NCBI GenBank assembly: GCA_964404895.1
Contig: CAYOLV010000001.1
Span: forward strand, 248,001-312,000
DNA length: 64,000 bases
Source: JBGSUZ01 sp964404895
GTDB taxonomy: Bacteria; Bacillota; Clostridia; Peptostreptococcales; Acidaminobacteraceae
Reading direction: 5' to 3'
Shown: piece after piece, positions 18,452 through 27,283 of the stretch
Layout of the letters: each line of letters opens with the position of its first letter
Numbering within the stretch: position 1 is the first letter of the stretch
Notes under the pieces: generated by a model
Database searches by the model: none
What the model was told of the DNA's origin: nothing
Seen by the model: only the letters and a program-made list of their open reading frames with translations
Position numbers and translations under genes: made by a program

Positions 18452-20614
18452 TTATTTTTTATTTAATAAGGGGCTAAGTGTTTCTGCGTACTTTTCAAAT
18501 ACTTCTAAGAGGAATACATTCCAGTGACGTGCGTCAGAAGTGCTGTCCCCAAAGACATAATCTTCCTGACCATAATCGATGGCATCGAAGCCAGGAGTTG
18601 CTTTACTTGCGCCTGAAGTTCTGTAGGCAGCAATATCTGCAAGGGTAAAGTTCACATGGCTTAAGTCAGTTGAATTAATCCAGCTGGCAATACTTTTGCC
18701 TGTAGCAGCAGTAGCTGTGCCATTCTTTGTTAGAGCGACAGCAGCTGGCGCTTTGATTTTTACCGCATTTTTAACATGTTCTCCATACATTTGGTCAACA
18801 TATAATGAGAATGAGTTTCCTAAAGTTTCGTAAGGCACATGGCCGCCGTCCCATTGCCATTCAATTTCTGCATCTACGCCAGCATTAAGCCATTTAAGTT
18901 GAAGGTTAAGTGCGTTAAACATTGAAATGTCACCTTCTTTAGCACCCATAACGAATCGAGTCCAAGTAGGATTTTGTGTATTTTTTGAACCGATATATTG
19001 AAGTGGGTTATAAAGGGAGACAATATTTTTGCCGTATTGATCCCCTGCAGCAATTTCTTTAATATCCGCTTTGTAAGAAGCAACCATTTCCTCATAAGTT
19101 TTATAACTTGAAGAATCAACCTTGCTAGTTGCAGATTGAGTCGTACCGGCATTTGGAGTTCCAACAATCATTTCAGTACCTGCACCAGCAGCCGTTGTAG
19201 GTGGTGTACCCATATTTCCAGCAGGTGGCATTCCGTCTCCAAACAACCCTTTTTTCTCAGTTTCAGATTTTGCATATCGACCTTCTAAAAAGGCTTTTGC
19301 CTTGTCTTCAGAAGTCATTGCAGCAGTTTGCGCGTCGCTAAGAGCCTTACCATTTGAGTCAAACCAAGTCCAGTCCGCAGCATAGTTCAAATGATCCAAG
19401 TACCATTGAAGGTTTTCGGTAAACTCAGCCAAATAGAGGTCTAAGTAAGTACCATAGTACCCATTGGTTTCTGGGTGACTTTTAGAATCGTAATTAATGG
19501 TGAGTTTAACAGTGTCTTTTTGATCACCATCTTTATTCAGGTCAAAGCCTACAGCAGACTCTTTTACTGAGAGGTTTTGCTTGTTGATGTAATTCATATA
19601 GGTAGTTGACAAGTGTTTAGCTAGTTGTGCTTGGAAAGGTGTGTTGAAACCGTATTTCGAGTCAAGGGAATACTCAAAAGCCATTGCCATGTCCGCTTCG
19701 TAGAGTGAACTGATAGAACTATAGGCGATAGTACCCCAAGCACCATCTGAAATGCTATAATTTTTGCCTTTGATAACGACATTTGTATTGTAGCTGCCAT
19801 TTGGATTTTTATAAACCCCTACAGTGCCTGATGCAATTTGATAATTGTAGAAGTCTGGGTTATTAGACGTTGCAGCAAACATAGCTGCATGTGCGCCACC
19901 GCCAGAGCCTCCAGTTGAAACGAAGTAATTCACATTCCCTGGAAGGTTACCCAAGAGAATATTGTATTTTACAAATCGAGCAGCTGATTTTTGATCAACG
20001 AGGCAAGAGGGTGCATCGCCCGTGTATGTTGTTTTGCCATCAACAGTTACGGTATCTTGTTTACCACGGTTACCGCATGCAATGTTGATGTAGCCATCTT
20101 TAGCATAAGTGGTTGCAGCAAGCTTATTATTTTGTGAGCCGTAGCCAGCAGCTCCTGTATTGAGAATGACTGGAGCAGTTGCAGCCGTGTAGATTTGACC
20201 ATTTGTACTGGTCACTTTACTTTTCGTGTTGATGACAAGAGAGCCCTTGGTTGCGCTGCTGTAATTTTTTGAAGTAACATCTGCTTTTCCATCTTTGTTG
20301 GTGTCGATGCCCAAAACGTAGGCGGCAGGCACACAGACGGATACCCCTTGTTGATCTGGAAGTTCAGGATAGGCTACAGCAGAGACAATGGAAAGTATCC
20401 ATGCACCCGTCGTTTTGTCATAAGTCCATTCTTGTTTGGTGTTATTTGCCAAATTTAGGATCTTTTCGATTTGCTTTTGAGTTGTGCTGATGGTAGCGGT
20501 AGTTGTTTTAGCTTGTGCCTGAGTGGCAGCGTAAGTTGTTGAGCTAATCCCGTTTAAATTTGTCATACCAATTGCCATGGCAGGGATTAGCAATAATGAT
20601 ATTGCTTTTTTCAT
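18452..20614 (-). CDS. Secreted tannase-like alpha/beta hydrolase (subtype B tannase family)
   Basis: A 720-residue protein with a Sec signal peptide (about 1-29, cleavage near TYA-A). It has the alpha/beta-hydrolase nucleophile elbow STGGSGGGAHA near 233 and a late GGH motif (WDGGHVPYE near 605), matching the Ser and His of subtype B tannases; an Asp in AKEGDIS is the likely third residue. Two Ca-binding-like DxNxDG loops are visible (DTNKDGKADV near 105 and DLNKDGDQKD near 356). A Gly/Pro/Thr-rich stretch (about 455-490) interrupts the fold in the lid region. The family cleaves galloyl or other phenolic esters outside the cell. It is transcribed divergently from nothing: a two-component system lies directly upstream on the same strand. 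Exact substrate is not determinable. Confidence 0.7.
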   Translation of the reverse strand: MKKAISLLLIPAMAIGMTNLNGISSTTYAATQAQAKTTTATISTTQKQIEKILNLANNTKQEWTYDKTTGAWILSIVSAVAYPELPDQQGVSVCVPAAYVLGIDTNKDGKADVTSKNYSSATKGSLVINTKSKVTSTNGQIYTAATAPVILNTGAAGYGSQNNKLAATTYAKDGYINIACGNRGKQDTVTVDGKTTYTGDAPSCLVDQKSAARFVKYNILLGNLPGNVNYFVSTGGSGGGAHAAMFAATSNNPDFYNYQIASGTVGVYKNPNGSYNTNVVIKGKNYSISDGAWGTIAYSSISSLYEADMAMAFEYSLDSKYGFNTPFQAQLAKHLSTTYMNYINKQNLSVKESAVGFDLNKDGDQKDTVKLTINYDSKSHPETNGYYGTYLDLYLAEFTENLQWYLDHLNYAADWTWFDSNGKALSDAQTAAMTSEDKAKAFLEGRYAKSETEKKGLFGDGMPPAGNMGTPPTTAAGAGTEMIVGTPNAGTTQSATSKVDSSSYKTYEEMVASYKADIKEIAAGDQYGKNIVSLYNPLQYIGSKNTQNPTWTRFVMGAKEGDISMFNALNLQLKWLNAGVDAEIEWQWDGGHVPYETLGNSFSLYVDQMYGEHVKNAVKIKAPAAVALTKNGTATAATGKSIASWINSTDLSHVNFTLADIAAYRTSGASKATPGFDAIDYGQEDYVFGDSTSDARHWNVFLLEVFEKYAETLSPLLNKK

Positions 20615-20702
20615 GTAACATTCCTCCTCATTGATTTCATGTAAAGAAAAATAAAAATGTAATAGATTTCTTATGACCTTATGAAGAAGTTAACATATGA
20701 AG

Positions 20703-20721
20703 ATTGAAGTAAGATTGAAAT
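20703..20721 (-). promoter_or_regulatory. Direct-repeat operator upstream of the tannase-like gene
   Basis: ATTGAAGT-AAG-ATTGAAAT is a direct repeat with an 11-base period, about 90 bases upstream of the tannase start. The same element with two changes (spacer TGG) lies at 22752-22770, upstream of the response-regulator gene. Tandem direct repeats with 10-11 base spacing are the usual binding sites of OmpR/PhoB regulators, so the adjacent regulator is the likely ligand. Confidence 0.65.
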
Positions 20722-20741
20722 CTTTTAAAAACGCTATTTCG

Positions 20742-21977
20742 TTAGTTTACACTTTGAAATTCTGTTTTAATCAGCACCCGATCATTTTCATAGGAAGCGT
20801 GAATTTTGCCATGATGACCCTCAACAATGGCTTTAGCAATGGAGAGTCCTAATCCAAAGTGGTTATTAGACGTTCTGGAGTCTTCCATTCTAAAAAATCG
20901 GTCGAATAGTTTTTCAAGTTCTGTTGATGAGAGTGGACTACTTTCATTTGAGATCAACAAGTAGATCATATAGCGTTCTTGTGTCAGTGAAATTCTAATT
21001 GTTCTTTGCTCGGGTGAGTATTCAAGGGCATTGTCCAAGAGGATGGTCACAAGATTTGTAAGCTCTTCTTCGTTGCCCAAAATATAAAGCGCCTCCTGAA
21101 TATCTATTTCTAATAACTTGTTCTTCTCAAAGGCTACAGACTCAAAGGACAGTGCCCTTCCTAAGACAATGCGACTCAAGTCCTGACGAGTTAAACGTGC
21201 CCCTACATCTTCAGAATGACTGAGTTCAAGCATTTTGTTCACGAGCTGACTCATAATTTGCGCTTCGTATTTAATGTAATTGAGCCACTTATTTTCTCCA
21301 ATCTCCGTTTCCAACATTTCTGCATTGGTGAGCATTACGGCAAGAGGTGTTTTTAAGTCGTGACTGGCATTTGTAATAAATTGTTTTTGTTTCATATGGC
21401 TAATTTCTAAGGGACGAACTATTCCACGGGACAGGTATATGGATGGCAGAATGAGTAGCAATATGGCAACAGTCCCCCAAAATAGAGTGTTATAAAGGAG
21501 GGTGGCCATATCGTCGTCAAGAATCTCATTGTTTTTAAATGCAACTAGGGTAACCCCTTTGTTGGTCGCAACATGATACATCCATTTTTGATTGGTTCCT
21601 ATCGACTGACCATTTTCAATTAAAAGTTTACCCAGACTAATAAAATAGTCATCTGAAATGATGTCTTGCATTTCGTTGTCTACAGTAATCACTGAACCGT
21701 CAGAGGCGAAGGCCACGGAATAGAAAAAGGAGAGTTTATATCTGTGGTCGTCATCTTTTGTGGTTTCGTGCTTGAGCGGCAGGTTTTGAAGGGTGCCCTC
21801 AGGACTACCTTTTTTCCAATAGGTATCTACATAATATTGAAGCATTTCAGTGTTCGTTTTGTGAACTGAAATATAACTGGAAATATAAATTGCTGAAATG
21901 GTTGCAGTGAAAAATAGGGTTAATACTGCCATGATGGTAATAACGATTTTAAACCTAGACTCTTTATACATTGGCAT
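20742..21977 (-). CDS. Sensor histidine kinase (two-component system)
   Basis: A 411-residue membrane kinase. Two membrane helices (about 10-32 and 163-187) flank an extracytoplasmic sensor of about 130 residues that I cannot assign. The cytosolic part has the H box NASHDLKTPL near 206, the N box LLDNALEY near 315, and G boxes ending in GLGLSIAKAIVEGHHGKI near 380. All catalytic boxes are intact. The gene overlaps the upstream response regulator by 14 bases, so the pair is co-translated. The tannase gene follows downstream on the same strand after a gap of about 125 bases with its own operator-like repeat. Confidence 0.92.
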   Translation of the reverse strand: MPMYKESRFKIVITIMAVLTLFFTATISAIYISSYISVHKTNTEMLQYYVDTYWKKGSPEGTLQNLPLKHETTKDDDHRYKLSFFYSVAFASDGSVITVDNEMQDIISDDYFISLGKLLIENGQSIGTNQKWMYHVATNKGVTLVAFKNNEILDDDMATLLYNTLFWGTVAILLLILPSIYLSRGIVRPLEISHMKQKQFITNASHDLKTPLAVMLTNAEMLETEIGENKWLNYIKYEAQIMSQLVNKMLELSHSEDVGARLTRQDLSRIVLGRALSFESVAFEKNKLLEIDIQEALYILGNEEELTNLVTILLDNALEYSPEQRTIRISLTQERYMIYLLISNESSPLSSTELEKLFDRFFRMEDSRTSNNHFGLGLSIAKAIVEGHHGKIHASYENDRVLIKTEFQSVN

Positions 21978-22647
21978 ACCTCAATTCATATCCGATGCCT
22001 CGGATCGATTTAATTTCAACCTTTGTATGAATAAAAGCAAGTTTCTTTCGCGTAAAGGTGAGATAGACTTCCACATTGTTGTATTCTGCATCACATTCAT
22101 AGCCCCAAATATGGAGTACAAGCTGTTCTCTTGTGATGACTTGACCTTTATGATTAAGTAAAAAGGTCATTATTTGAAGCTCCTTTTTACTCAGTTGAAC
22201 TGATTGAGCCGTTTCGATACAAAGCAGTTGCCCAGTATGAGTGTTAAGTTTTAGGTCACCAAACCCTAAGGACTCAGCTTCAACGTTGAAACTGCGTCTT
22301 TGAATAACACGAATCCTAGCCAATAGTTCTTTAATTTCAAAGGGTTTCGTCAAATAATCATCGGCACCGCAATCCAGACCATCTATTTTATCATCTAGTT
22401 CGCTCTTGGCGGTCAACATGATAATAGGCGTTTTTTTTCCGCATGACCGGAGGGATTTAGCAATTTCGAGACCCGAAATGTTGGGAAGCATCAAGTCTAA
22501 TAAGATTAAATCATAGTCTTCTTTGTGAGCAGCTTCTAGGCCTGTAGCCCCATCTGTACATAAGTGAACTTTAAAATTTTCTTTGCGAAGCAATTCTGCC
22601 AGTGCTTCTGCCATCCGAATTTCATCTTCTATCAATAATATATTCAT
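21964..22647 (-). CDS. OmpR-family response regulator
   Basis: A 227-residue regulator. The receiver domain (about 1-118) has the acidic pair in IEDE, the phospho-acceptor Asp in LILLDLMLPN near 51 and Lys in LTKPFE near 101. The winged-helix effector (about 130-225) has SKKELQIMTFLLNHKGQVIT and the recognition segment typical of OmpR/PhoB. It is first in the operon with the kinase at 20742. A direct repeat with an 11-base period lies about 105-125 bases upstream of its start and is repeated before the tannase gene, which suggests autoregulation and control of the esterase. Confidence 0.93.
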   Translation of the reverse strand: MNILLIEDEIRMAEALAELLRKENFKVHLCTDGATGLEAAHKEDYDLILLDLMLPNISGLEIAKSLRSCGKKTPIIMLTAKSELDDKIDGLDCGADDYLTKPFEIKELLARIRVIQRRSFNVEAESLGFGDLKLNTHTGQLLCIETAQSVQLSKKELQIMTFLLNHKGQVITREQLVLHIWGYECDAEYNNVEVYLTFTRKKLAFIHTKVEIKSIRGIGYELRYANV

Positions 22648-22751
22648 AAGTTGTAGAGACCAAGTCTCATGCCTCCTCTCTGGTTTTGATTGATTCAGGG
22701 TCTATATAAAGACTCATTATAAAGACCCATTATATAATTATACGCTTTAAT

Positions 22752-22770
22752 ATTGAAGTTGGATTGAAAT
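22752..22770 (-). promoter_or_regulatory. Direct-repeat operator upstream of the two-component operon
   Basis: ATTGAAGT-TGG-ATTGAAAT is identical in both half sites to the element at 20703-20721 (17 of 19 bases overall). It lies in the region between the response-regulator start and the DUF3369 regulator gene, so it could influence either direction. Confidence 0.6.
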
Positions 22771-22886
22771 AAAGGTGTTTTTCAGACTTCAATATGAAAG
22801 GATTGGATTTTATTTATATGTTATTTAGCTTTTTTATCGGGTAAACAGACCCTATGAGATTGTATTTAGCAGAGGAGGGGCTTTTG

Positions 22887-24005
22887 ATGGATAAAGATAC
22901 AGTAAATTTGACAGATTCAGATTTTGAACTTAATTTTTTAGCCGATGACGCACCAGAAATTCCAGTTGTGCTTAAAAAACCCTATGTGGTGCTCATTGCG
23001 GATGATGATAAGGAAGTACATGCTGCGACTAATCTGCTGCTCAGAAACTTTAAATTTGAGGAACATCCTTTAGAGTTGTTACATAGTTATTCTGGAGCAG
23101 AAACCCAGAAAATACTAGAGGAAACGGAACATGTTGCCCTTGTTTTTTTAGATGTGGTTATGGAAGAGAGCGACACAGGACTGAAAGTCGTCAATTATAT
23201 TCGTCAAGTTCTTAACAATCAAAAAATACGCATTATCCTTAGAACGGGGCAACCTGGTGAAGCACCTGAAGAAGAAGTTATTGCAGCTTATGACATCAAC
23301 GACTATCGGTTAAAAACAGAGCTTTCGGCAACGCGATTATACACTTCAGTATATGAAGCCCTCAGATCCTATCGAGACTTAATGACCATAGAAAATCATC
23401 GCAGAGGACTTGAACAGATTGTCAATATCAGTTCTGAGCTATTTACTTCCAATAGTATAGAGGCTTTTTATAACTGCATTTTAACTCAAATTTTAAACTA
23501 CAAAAATGAAGAACTCTCGGCGATTTGCTTTAGAGAACAGGGCGAGAAGAGTGGTTTTATCTTTTTGGAAAAAGAAATTTTTTGCAGTATAGTGGCAGCA
23601 ACTGGCAAATATGCGCACTTAATGGGTGAAAAAATTCAAAATGTAGAAGAAGTTAGACCTATTATTGAAGCGGCACATCGATTGATTGGCAGTGACAGCA
23701 ATGAAATGTTAGAAATTGAAAAAGGTTTTCTAATCTACAGAGTCAGCCCCTTTGATTTTAAGACGTTCATTTATGTCGAAGGTACTGAACTTAATCGAAA
23801 TGTAGAGCTGCTCAAATCTTTCCTAGCCCATTACGATATGGCTCTGAATCAGTATTTAATCAATCAAAAAGTGAGCAAAATCAATTGCGATGTTATTAAT
23901 CACTTTGGCTATGATCAAGCTTTAAAATACTTAACAGATAACCGATCTGGAAATTTGGATTCTGTTGTCCTAGAAGCTTTTACCGCACAATTTAAGAGTA
24001 TCTAA
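22887..24005 (+). CDS. Response regulator with DUF3369 domain
   Basis: A 372-residue cytosolic protein. Start 22887 is chosen because GAGGAGGGG lies 7-8 bases upstream; an in-frame ATG at 22854 lacks such a site. The receiver domain (about 30-165) has the acidic triad ADDDKEVH and phospho-acceptor Asp in LVFLDVVMEE. It is followed by DUF3369 (about 170-330), a GAF-like domain found in regulators paired with HEINTP kinases. There is no DNA-binding or enzymatic output domain, so it probably signals by protein contact, perhaps to the kinase itself. A kinase gene starts 35 bases downstream. Confidence 0.88.
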   Translation: MDKDTVNLTDSDFELNFLADDAPEIPVVLKKPYVVLIADDDKEVHAATNLLLRNFKFEEHPLELLHSYSGAETQKILEETEHVALVFLDVVMEESDTGLKVVNYIRQVLNNQKIRIILRTGQPGEAPEEEVIAAYDINDYRLKTELSATRLYTSVYEALRSYRDLMTIENHRRGLEQIVNISSELFTSNSIEAFYNCILTQILNYKNEELSAICFREQGEKSGFIFLEKEIFCSIVAATGKYAHLMGEKIQNVEEVRPIIEAAHRLIGSDSNEMLEIEKGFLIYRVSPFDFKTFIYVEGTELNRNVELLKSFLAHYDMALNQYLINQKVSKINCDVINHFGYDQALKYLTDNRSGNLDSVVLEAFTAQFKSI

Positions 24006-24040
24006 GAGCGACTAAAATGAATAAGGTTGGGAGGTGGCCC

Positions 24041-25972
24041 ATGTTTCAATATATAAGAAAAAGCATTGCCAATCGAATCGTGGTGCTGATTTCCTTGATT
24101 TTTACCCTGACAATCATTTCATTAGGATTTTTGATTTTTCAGATCACTTATAAGGAGCTTGTTGCAAGTAAAATTGCAGAAACAGAGCTTAAAGCGGAGT
24201 CAATTTCCAAAGATGTAAAAGCCATATTTAATAATGCTCAATTGGTGACTCAACAGTTGGCCTTACATCCAGAAATTAAAAGTTATTTAAAAACAGCAGT
24301 GGATCGACGCACGATTACTGATAATCCATATTATGAGGTGACTTTGGAAACATTGGTTCAGACTCAAAAAAGCGGAGACATTTATTTCTTGGCCTGGGTT
24401 GCAAATGAAAAGGCAAACTTCTATCTAGACAGCTTGGGCATCATTCCAGATGAGACCTATGATGTAAAAAAGCGTCCTTGGTATGAGGTGGGAATAAAGG
24501 CTAAAGATACGGCTTTTACGCCACCTTATGTGGAATGGGGTACGGGGCGAGTGGTTATTTCATGTATTAAACCCATGAGAGAAAAGGGTGATATTTATGG
24601 CTTTGTTGTCATGGATTTTATTCTTGAAAACATTCCAGTCATTTTCCAAAATGCAAAAATTAATAAGGGAGACAAGAGCTTTTTAATCAGTTCAGAAGGA
24701 GACTACATCTTCCATGAAGATCCTGAAAAAATTATGAAAGCTAATATTCACCAGGAAGAAGATCTGCTCCAGCCCTATATACAGAAAATAGAAGCGGCTT
24801 CGATGAATATCAGTGAAATTGAATATGAAGGCAAGACATATTACTTAGAAGTTTACCCGATAGCTGAAAATGGCTGGAAGGTTGTCTCTTTGATTGACAA
24901 ATCTGCCATCCAGGAACAGATTCAAAAAATGGCTTGGCTGATTATAGGCATTATGGTCTTTGTTTTTATGGTGACGTTGATACTTGTCCACTGGACCGTG
25001 AAGCGAACCATGGAACCTTATCAGAATGTCATGAATTTTGCAAAGGATATTGCTTCTGGGGAGTTTAGTAAGAATATTCCAGAAGAATATGTGGCAAGAG
25101 AAGACGAAATGGGATCCTTGTCTAGATCTTTCCAAATTATCATAGATGCTTTTCGTAATGAAAATACCATATTGGAACAAAAAATTGCAGATAAAAATGA
25201 AGAACTCCAGCAGCAATACGCTTTTATTTTAGAAGCGGAGAAAGCGGCTTCACTCGGACATTTGGTGGCTGGCGTTGCCCATGAAATCAATACCCCAGTA
25301 GGGGTAAGTCTGAGCACGGCTTCATATTTGAAAAAAGTAAACGATGAGCATAGACAGTTGTTAGCCACAGGGGCAATGAGCAAAGAAAATCTAAAAGAGT
25401 TCATTAGTGTGATTGATGAATCTACGCGATTGCTCAATACGAATTTGGTACGGGCTGCAGATCTAGTTAAGAGTTTCAAACAGTTAGCCGTTGATCAAAG
25501 CAGCGGAAACAAAGAAAAATTTGAGTTGAAGGACAACATTGACAGCGTTATTTTAAGCTTACTCTACGAGTACAAGCATATGCCGGTGCGGATAGAAAAC
25601 CTATGCCCAGCCCAAGTGTATCTAAACACCTATCCTGGGGCGTTGTCACAAATTTTTACCAACTTAATTATCAACTCCCTTCATCATGGACTTAAGGATA
25701 TTGATGAAGGCTTAATAGAAATAGATGCAAAGATCAAACCGGATTGGATTATTCTCACATACAGAGACAATGGAACGGGTATTTCAGAGGAGAATATGAA
25801 AAAAATGTATGAGCCTTTCTTTACGACGAATAGGCACAACGGCAACAGCGGCCTTGGCATGCATATTGTATTGAGCCTAGTCACTCAAAAGCTCAAGGGA
25901 AATATAAGATGTGACAGTGAAGAGGGCAAGGGTGTTCTGTTTACTATTGAGTTTCCAAGGGAACTGCAATAA
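24041..25972 (+). CDS. Cache-domain sensor histidine kinase (HEINTP type)
   Basis: A 643-residue kinase. Start 24041 has GGGAGGTGG immediately upstream; the in-frame ATG at 24017 lacks a site. Membrane helices at about 12-36 and 290-312 enclose a double Cache ligand-binding domain with RPWYEVGIKAK and the VISCIKPM pattern. A HAMP-like segment and coiled coil (about 315-405) lead to the H box GVAHEINTPVGV near 412, an N box NSLHHGL near 552 and a GLGMHIVLSLV G box. It is co-transcribed with the DUF3369 regulator. The catalytic half is clearly paralogous to the orphan kinase at 36194-37321. Cache domains of this type often bind amino acids or carboxylates; the ligand is unknown. Confidence 0.92.
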   Translation: MFQYIRKSIANRIVVLISLIFTLTIISLGFLIFQITYKELVASKIAETELKAESISKDVKAIFNNAQLVTQQLALHPEIKSYLKTAVDRRTITDNPYYEVTLETLVQTQKSGDIYFLAWVANEKANFYLDSLGIIPDETYDVKKRPWYEVGIKAKDTAFTPPYVEWGTGRVVISCIKPMREKGDIYGFVVMDFILENIPVIFQNAKINKGDKSFLISSEGDYIFHEDPEKIMKANIHQEEDLLQPYIQKIEAASMNISEIEYEGKTYYLEVYPIAENGWKVVSLIDKSAIQEQIQKMAWLIIGIMVFVFMVTLILVHWTVKRTMEPYQNVMNFAKDIASGEFSKNIPEEYVAREDEMGSLSRSFQIIIDAFRNENTILEQKIADKNEELQQQYAFILEAEKAASLGHLVAGVAHEINTPVGVSLSTASYLKKVNDEHRQLLATGAMSKENLKEFISVIDESTRLLNTNLVRAADLVKSFKQLAVDQSSGNKEKFELKDNIDSVILSLLYEYKHMPVRIENLCPAQVYLNTYPGALSQIFTNLIINSLHHGLKDIDEGLIEIDAKIKPDWIILTYRDNGTGISEENMKKMYEPFFTTNRHNGNSGLGMHIVLSLVTQKLKGNIRCDSEEGKGVLFTIEFPRELQ

Positions 25973-26019
25973 AGACAGCTCAATGGTTGAAAGGGTTTTA
26001 TCTTACTTTTTAAAGTATC

Positions 26020-26380
26020 CACACCTCGCAGCGGGCAGACCGATGTCTACCCCGACACAAACTTGATGATTACCTTTAATTAAAAGATTCAAAGGGGTGA
26101 AAGCTTTATCTCTATTACCCTTGTTAATGGGTCCAGTCAGATTGTTCCTATAGAAGCAATTCAACTCATTTCAATAGTAAACGACAGTAAGTTCTTGTTG
26201 ACAATTGGCTACTAAGGTTACCCCCTGACCAATACAACTTACAAAGTCCTCATTCCGCAAGGCGGGAGAGTCGATGGAGAAGGGCGTGAAAACTGAAATC
26301 TGCTTTGAGCCTTATATATAGGGTATGTTGCCAATAGTAAGTTCACTGTCTGCCTGGTTATTTGAGCAAGCCTATAGAGG
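26020..26380 (+). pseudogene. Decayed gene fragment encoding an SbsA/Big_5-type Ig-like domain
   Basis: This gap of about 470 bases between the kinase and ygiD holds coding-like sequence broken by stops and a frameshift. One frame reads SGQTDVYPDTNLMITFN before TAA (about 26031-26084). A second frame reads GESFISITLVNGSSQIVPIE (from 26096), then a TAA stop, then LTNTTYKVLIPQG and DGEGREN before TGA near 26296. The order matches bacterial Ig-like Big_5 domains (DVYPDTNLxITF ... NTTYKVxIPxGxVxDxxGN) found in secreted wall-associated or polysaccharide-degrading proteins. No start codon, signal peptide or partner domain remains. Confidence 0.5.
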
Positions 26381-26440
26381 ACACTAATCAATACTTATAA
26401 ATCTCTCACAGAGGTTTGTCTGAAGATGGAGGGAAATTAT

Positions 26441-27214
26441 ATGACAACTATCAAAATGCCAGCATTATTTATAGGCCATGGTTCCCCGATGAATGCAATT
26501 GATAACAATGTTTATTCTAAGGAATGGGAAAGGATTGCAACGACATTTCCAAAACCTAAAGCCATTTTATCCATATCTGCCCATTGGTTTACAAATGGCA
26601 TCCGAATAAACGATCTAGAAAATCCCAAAATGGTTTATGATATGTATGGCTTTCCAAGTGAGCTTTATGAAGTGATTTATAAAGCACCGGGAGCGCCAGA
26701 ACTGGCTCATCTTGTAAAAGTAAAGCTCAGTCAGATTGTGAAAGTCGATAATACTTGGGGAATAGACCACGGCACTTGGTCCGTTCTTCGTCGAATGTAC
26801 CCAGAAGCGGATATCCCCGTTTTTCAACTCAGTATTGACAGCAATTTAAAGGCAGAGGACCACTACGAAATTGGAAAAGCACTCAGCTTTCTACGGGAGA
26901 AGGGGGTGCTGATTTTTGGAAGCGGCAATGTGGTTCACAATTTAGGACGGGTCAATTGGGATATTGATGGGGGATATCCATGGGCGACCGATTTTGATGC
27001 CTATATAAAAGACAAAATTATTCAGGGAGCCCATGAAGAGGTTATACACTACCATGCTGCAGGGGAATCGACTAAGTTAGCCTTTGTCACCCCAGAACAT
27101 TTTTACCCTTTGATGTATGTGCTAGGCGCGTCTAGTGAAAATGATCAACTAAAAATATTCAATGATTCCTGTGTTTTAGGCGCCATCTCAATGACCAGTT
27201 ACTTATTTGAATAA
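26441..27214 (+). CDS. ygiD: 4,5-DOPA extradiol dioxygenase family protein (YgiD)
   Basis: A 257-residue LigB-superfamily enzyme. Start 26441 is chosen because GATGGAGGG precedes it at the right distance; the longer frame from 26426 would start inside that site. GHGSPMNAI near 14 supplies the first zinc His, SAHW near 46 the second, DHGTWSVLRRMYP near 112 and GSGNVVHNLG near 165 the further conserved His residues. The family uses Zn or Fe to open catechol rings with oxygen, which is odd for an anaerobe. Other roles such as quinone detoxification are possible. It is monocistronic, closed by a bidirectional hairpin. Confidence 0.88.
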   Translation: MTTIKMPALFIGHGSPMNAIDNNVYSKEWERIATTFPKPKAILSISAHWFTNGIRINDLENPKMVYDMYGFPSELYEVIYKAPGAPELAHLVKVKLSQIVKVDNTWGIDHGTWSVLRRMYPEADIPVFQLSIDSNLKAEDHYEIGKALSFLREKGVLIFGSGNVVHNLGRVNWDIDGGYPWATDFDAYIKDKIIQGAHEEVIHYHAAGESTKLAFVTPEHFYPLMYVLGASSENDQLKIFNDSCVLGAISMTSYLFE

Positions 27215-27218
27215 AAGT

Positions 27219-27265
27219 AAGCCCTTAAATTCTTCAGAAAAAAACTGAGGAAATTAAGGGCTTTT
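27219..27265. terminator. Bidirectional terminator between ygiD and the SRPBCC gene
   Basis: AAGCCCTTAA pairs with TTAAGGGCTT, with an inner CTTCAG / CTGAGG stem. T-rich sequence follows on the plus strand (CTTTTATG) and also on the minus strand (ACTTTTATTC). It sits between two convergent genes. Confidence 0.8.
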
Positions 27266-27283
27266 ATGTTTCAGCATTACGCT

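Noticed and set aside
24845..25479. Two long minus-strand frames under the Cache kinase
   Set aside because: They are shadows of an intact kinase gene, without ribosome binding sites or recognisable domains.
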